Shown one piece after another: positions 5,589 through 6,754 of a DNA stretch of 6,754 nt. Positions within the stretch are counted from its first letter, which is position 1. Every line of letters starts with the position of its first letter. The stretch spans positions 855 through 7,608 of the forward strand of contig DJEF01000057.1 in the NCBI GenBank assembly GCA_002431285.1. Direction: 5' to 3'. Source of the stretch: Ruminococcaceae bacterium UBA5905 (lineage in GTDB: Bacteria > Bacillota > Clostridia > Oscillospirales > Acutalibacteraceae). The notes below the pieces were generated by a model. The model was given only the letters and a program-made list of their open reading frames with translations. It was not told where the DNA came from and searched no databases. The translations under genes were made by a program, and so were the position numbers.

Positions 5589-6533
5589 ATGCGAGGGACA
5601 GTACGACACTATGCGCCGGTGGCAGGACTGCTGGCGGGAATTGCGGCGGCGGGGGTGCTGCTGACGGTGCTGCTGGGGGGCGGCGGGGCGGAGAGCGCCG
5701 CTTTCACGGTGGTGACAACCAATTATCCCCTCTATGTGGCGGCGCAGCAGCTCACCGCCGGGGTGGACGGCGTGGCGGTGGAGAACCTCACCGGCGCCTC
5801 CACCGGCTGTCTCCACGATTACCAGCTGTCCCCCGCCAACCGCATCACGCTGGAGCGGGCGAGCCTGGTGCTGCTCAACGGCGCCGGAGCGGAGCCGTTT
5901 CTCGACGATGTGCTGCCGACCCTCACCGCCCCGGTGACGGATACATCGGCTGGGATTGCGCTGCTGCCCTCCGGGGAGCACGACGACCACGATCACGACC
6001 ACGGGGAGCGTCACCACACCGACAATGAGCATATCTGGGTCAGCCCCAGCCGCTACGCTCAGCAGGTGACGGCGGCGGAGCAGGCGCTGTGCGCCGCCGA
6101 CCCGGACAATGCCGACCGCTACCGGCAGAACGGCGAGACCTATCACCGCCGCATCGACGCAGTGGCGCAGCGGCTGCACACGGCGGCGGACAAGCTGGGG
6201 CGGCGGCAATGCGTGCTGTTCCACGAATCGCTGGCGTATCTGGCGGATGAGCTGGGCTTTTCGGTGGTGGTGAGCCTGTCCGCCGGGGAGGAGAGCGGCG
6301 TGTCGGCGGGGGATCTGCAGCGGGCGGCAGCTGCGGTGCAGGCGGATCCGTCTATGCTGGTGCTGTATGACGATCAGTATACGGTGCGGTATCCGTCGGT
6401 GGACAGGTTGGTGCCGGAAACGCAGGTACTGGCGCTGGATACCGGGGTCAAGGGCAGCGGCAGCGCCGACGATTGGCTCCGGGCCATGGAGCGAACGGCG
6501 CAGGCGCTGGAGCGGTGCGGAGAAGCCGGCTGA
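5589..6533 (+). CDS. znuA: Zinc/manganese ABC transporter substrate-binding protein (ZnuA/AdcA family)
   Basis: This is an extracytoplasmic metal-binding protein that delivers divalent metal, probably zinc, to an ABC importer. Of its 314 residues, the first 29 or so form a signal or anchor segment (R2, R6, then hydrophobic 9-29). The expected cluster A-I ligands are present: H76 in GCLHDYQLSP, H148 in EHIWVSP, H212 in FHESLAYLADELGF, and D284 in LALDTGVKG. A His/Asp-rich loop (HDDHDHDHGERHH, 131-143) lies between the first two histidines, as in zinc-specific members. The signal segment ends GGGGAESAA without a lipobox cysteine, although most Gram-positive members are lipoproteins; it may be cleaved and released or remain N-terminally anchored. 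The ATG has GGGAGAG (5577-5583) five bases upstream and a good promoter. No permease or ATPase gene is in view, so zinc specificity is inferred from the His loop. Confidence 0.92.
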   Translation: MRGTVRHYAPVAGLLAGIAAAGVLLTVLLGGGGAESAAFTVVTTNYPLYVAAQQLTAGVDGVAVENLTGASTGCLHDYQLSPANRITLERASLVLLNGAGAEPFLDDVLPTLTAPVTDTSAGIALLPSGEHDDHDHDHGERHHTDNEHIWVSPSRYAQQVTAAEQALCAADPDNADRYRQNGETYHRRIDAVAQRLHTAADKLGRRQCVLFHESLAYLADELGFSVVVSLSAGEESGVSAGDLQRAAAAVQADPSMLVLYDDQYTVRYPSVDRLVPETQVLALDTGVKGSGSADDWLRAMERTAQALERCGEAG

Positions 6534-6567
6534 GCTTTCGCTGTGCGCGGCGGCTATGCGACTGCAC

Positions 6568-6619
6568 GATTCGCCGGCGTATTTGGCGGAGGGCTTTTCG
6601 GGGCGCGGGACGGCGAATC
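6568..6619. repeat. 9-bp perfect inverted repeat downstream of znuA-like gene
   Basis: GATTCGCCG (6568-6576) and CGGCGAATC (6611-6619) flank a 34-base GC-rich loop. It starts 35 bases after the stop codon. No T tract follows the right arm, so terminator function is not supported. The rest of 6534-6700 shows no gene. Confidence 0.5.
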
Positions 6620-6716
6620 TGCTTGGGTCAAAGAAATTTCGCCGTGCAAAAGGCGCCATTCCACAAGAAAGACTAACTATTAAAAGTCAAGGCTAAAATG
6701 CGAGGAGTGGTGAAAA

Positions 6717-6754
6717 ATGCAGGCGGTTCAAAAAAAAGGCATAGCAAAGCAGGC
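6717..6754 (+). CDS. Start of a probable gene, truncated by window end
   Basis: The ATG at 6717 follows GAGGAG (6702-6707) with nine bases between, a good Shine-Dalgarno. Only about 12 codons are visible (MQAVQKKGIAKQ), so no function can be given. An alternative ATG at 6698 in another frame, preceded by AAGG, also stays open to the window end (MRGVVKNAGG...), but its ribosome binding site is weaker. The preceding A/T-rich stretch 6666-6700 may hold a promoter. The product could be a permease or ATPase partner of the upstream metal-binding protein, but nothing visible shows that. Confidence 0.4.
   Translation, partial: MQAVQKKGIAKQ

Noticed and set aside
5559..6659. 366-codon antisense open frame over the metal-binding protein gene
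   Set aside because: It is a shadow of the real gene, created by its GC-rich third positions; the + strand protein has clear family motifs, a promoter and a ribosome binding site.

Overview
The window looks like chromosomal DNA of a GC-rich gut-type Clostridia member (Oscillospiraceae/Ruminococcaceae-like). The reasons are the strongly GC-biased third codon positions, Bacillota-style Shine-Dalgarno sites, a chromosomal-type ParA/ParB pair, a bacterial FatA-like acyl-ACP thioesterase, and a preQ1 riboswitch in front of a QueT transporter. The taxonomic placement is inference. All supported genes are on the + strand.

Layout. 1-741 is the 3' part of parA (Soj), cut by the window edge. 742-1280 is a repeat-rich spacer that separates parA from parB: degenerate units in one orientation on the left, three tandem units in the opposite orientation on the right. 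1281-2141 is parB (Spo0J/Noc type). A hairpin at 2169-2203 lies between parB and an acyl-ACP thioesterase gene (2216-2977). The thioesterase gene overlaps by 11 bases a conserved-type gene of unknown function (2967-3689), in which I see a possible PD-(D/E)XK-like core and a C-terminal winged-helix-like segment. 3690-4126 is an AT-richer non-coding stretch with a near-perfect inverted repeat and a second hairpin. 4128-4170 is a preQ1-I riboswitch that overlaps the ribosome binding site of queT (4180-4716). queT ends at a strong 18-bp-stem terminator. 4778-5512 is a long GC-rich stretch with no convincing gene but several small dyads. A clear sigma-A promoter (5513-5541) drives a ZnuA/AdcA-type metal-binding protein (5589-6533). 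The window closes with the first codons of another probable gene.

How the genes work together. ParA and ParB form the chromosome-segregation module, although no canonical parS site is visible. The thioesterase and the unknown gene are probably translationally coupled and may be co-transcribed with parB through or past the 2169-2203 hairpin. queT is a self-contained queuosine-precursor salvage unit controlled by its riboswitch; the ECF energising subunits must be elsewhere. The metal-binding protein is a separate transcription unit whose permease and ATPase are not in view.

The least explained parts are the three non-coding stretches (742-1280, 3690-4126 and 4778-5512) and the 2967-3689 gene. 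Nothing here amounts to a clearly new defence or mobile system. The strongest curiosities are the repeat element splitting parA from parB and the nuclease-like unknown protein.
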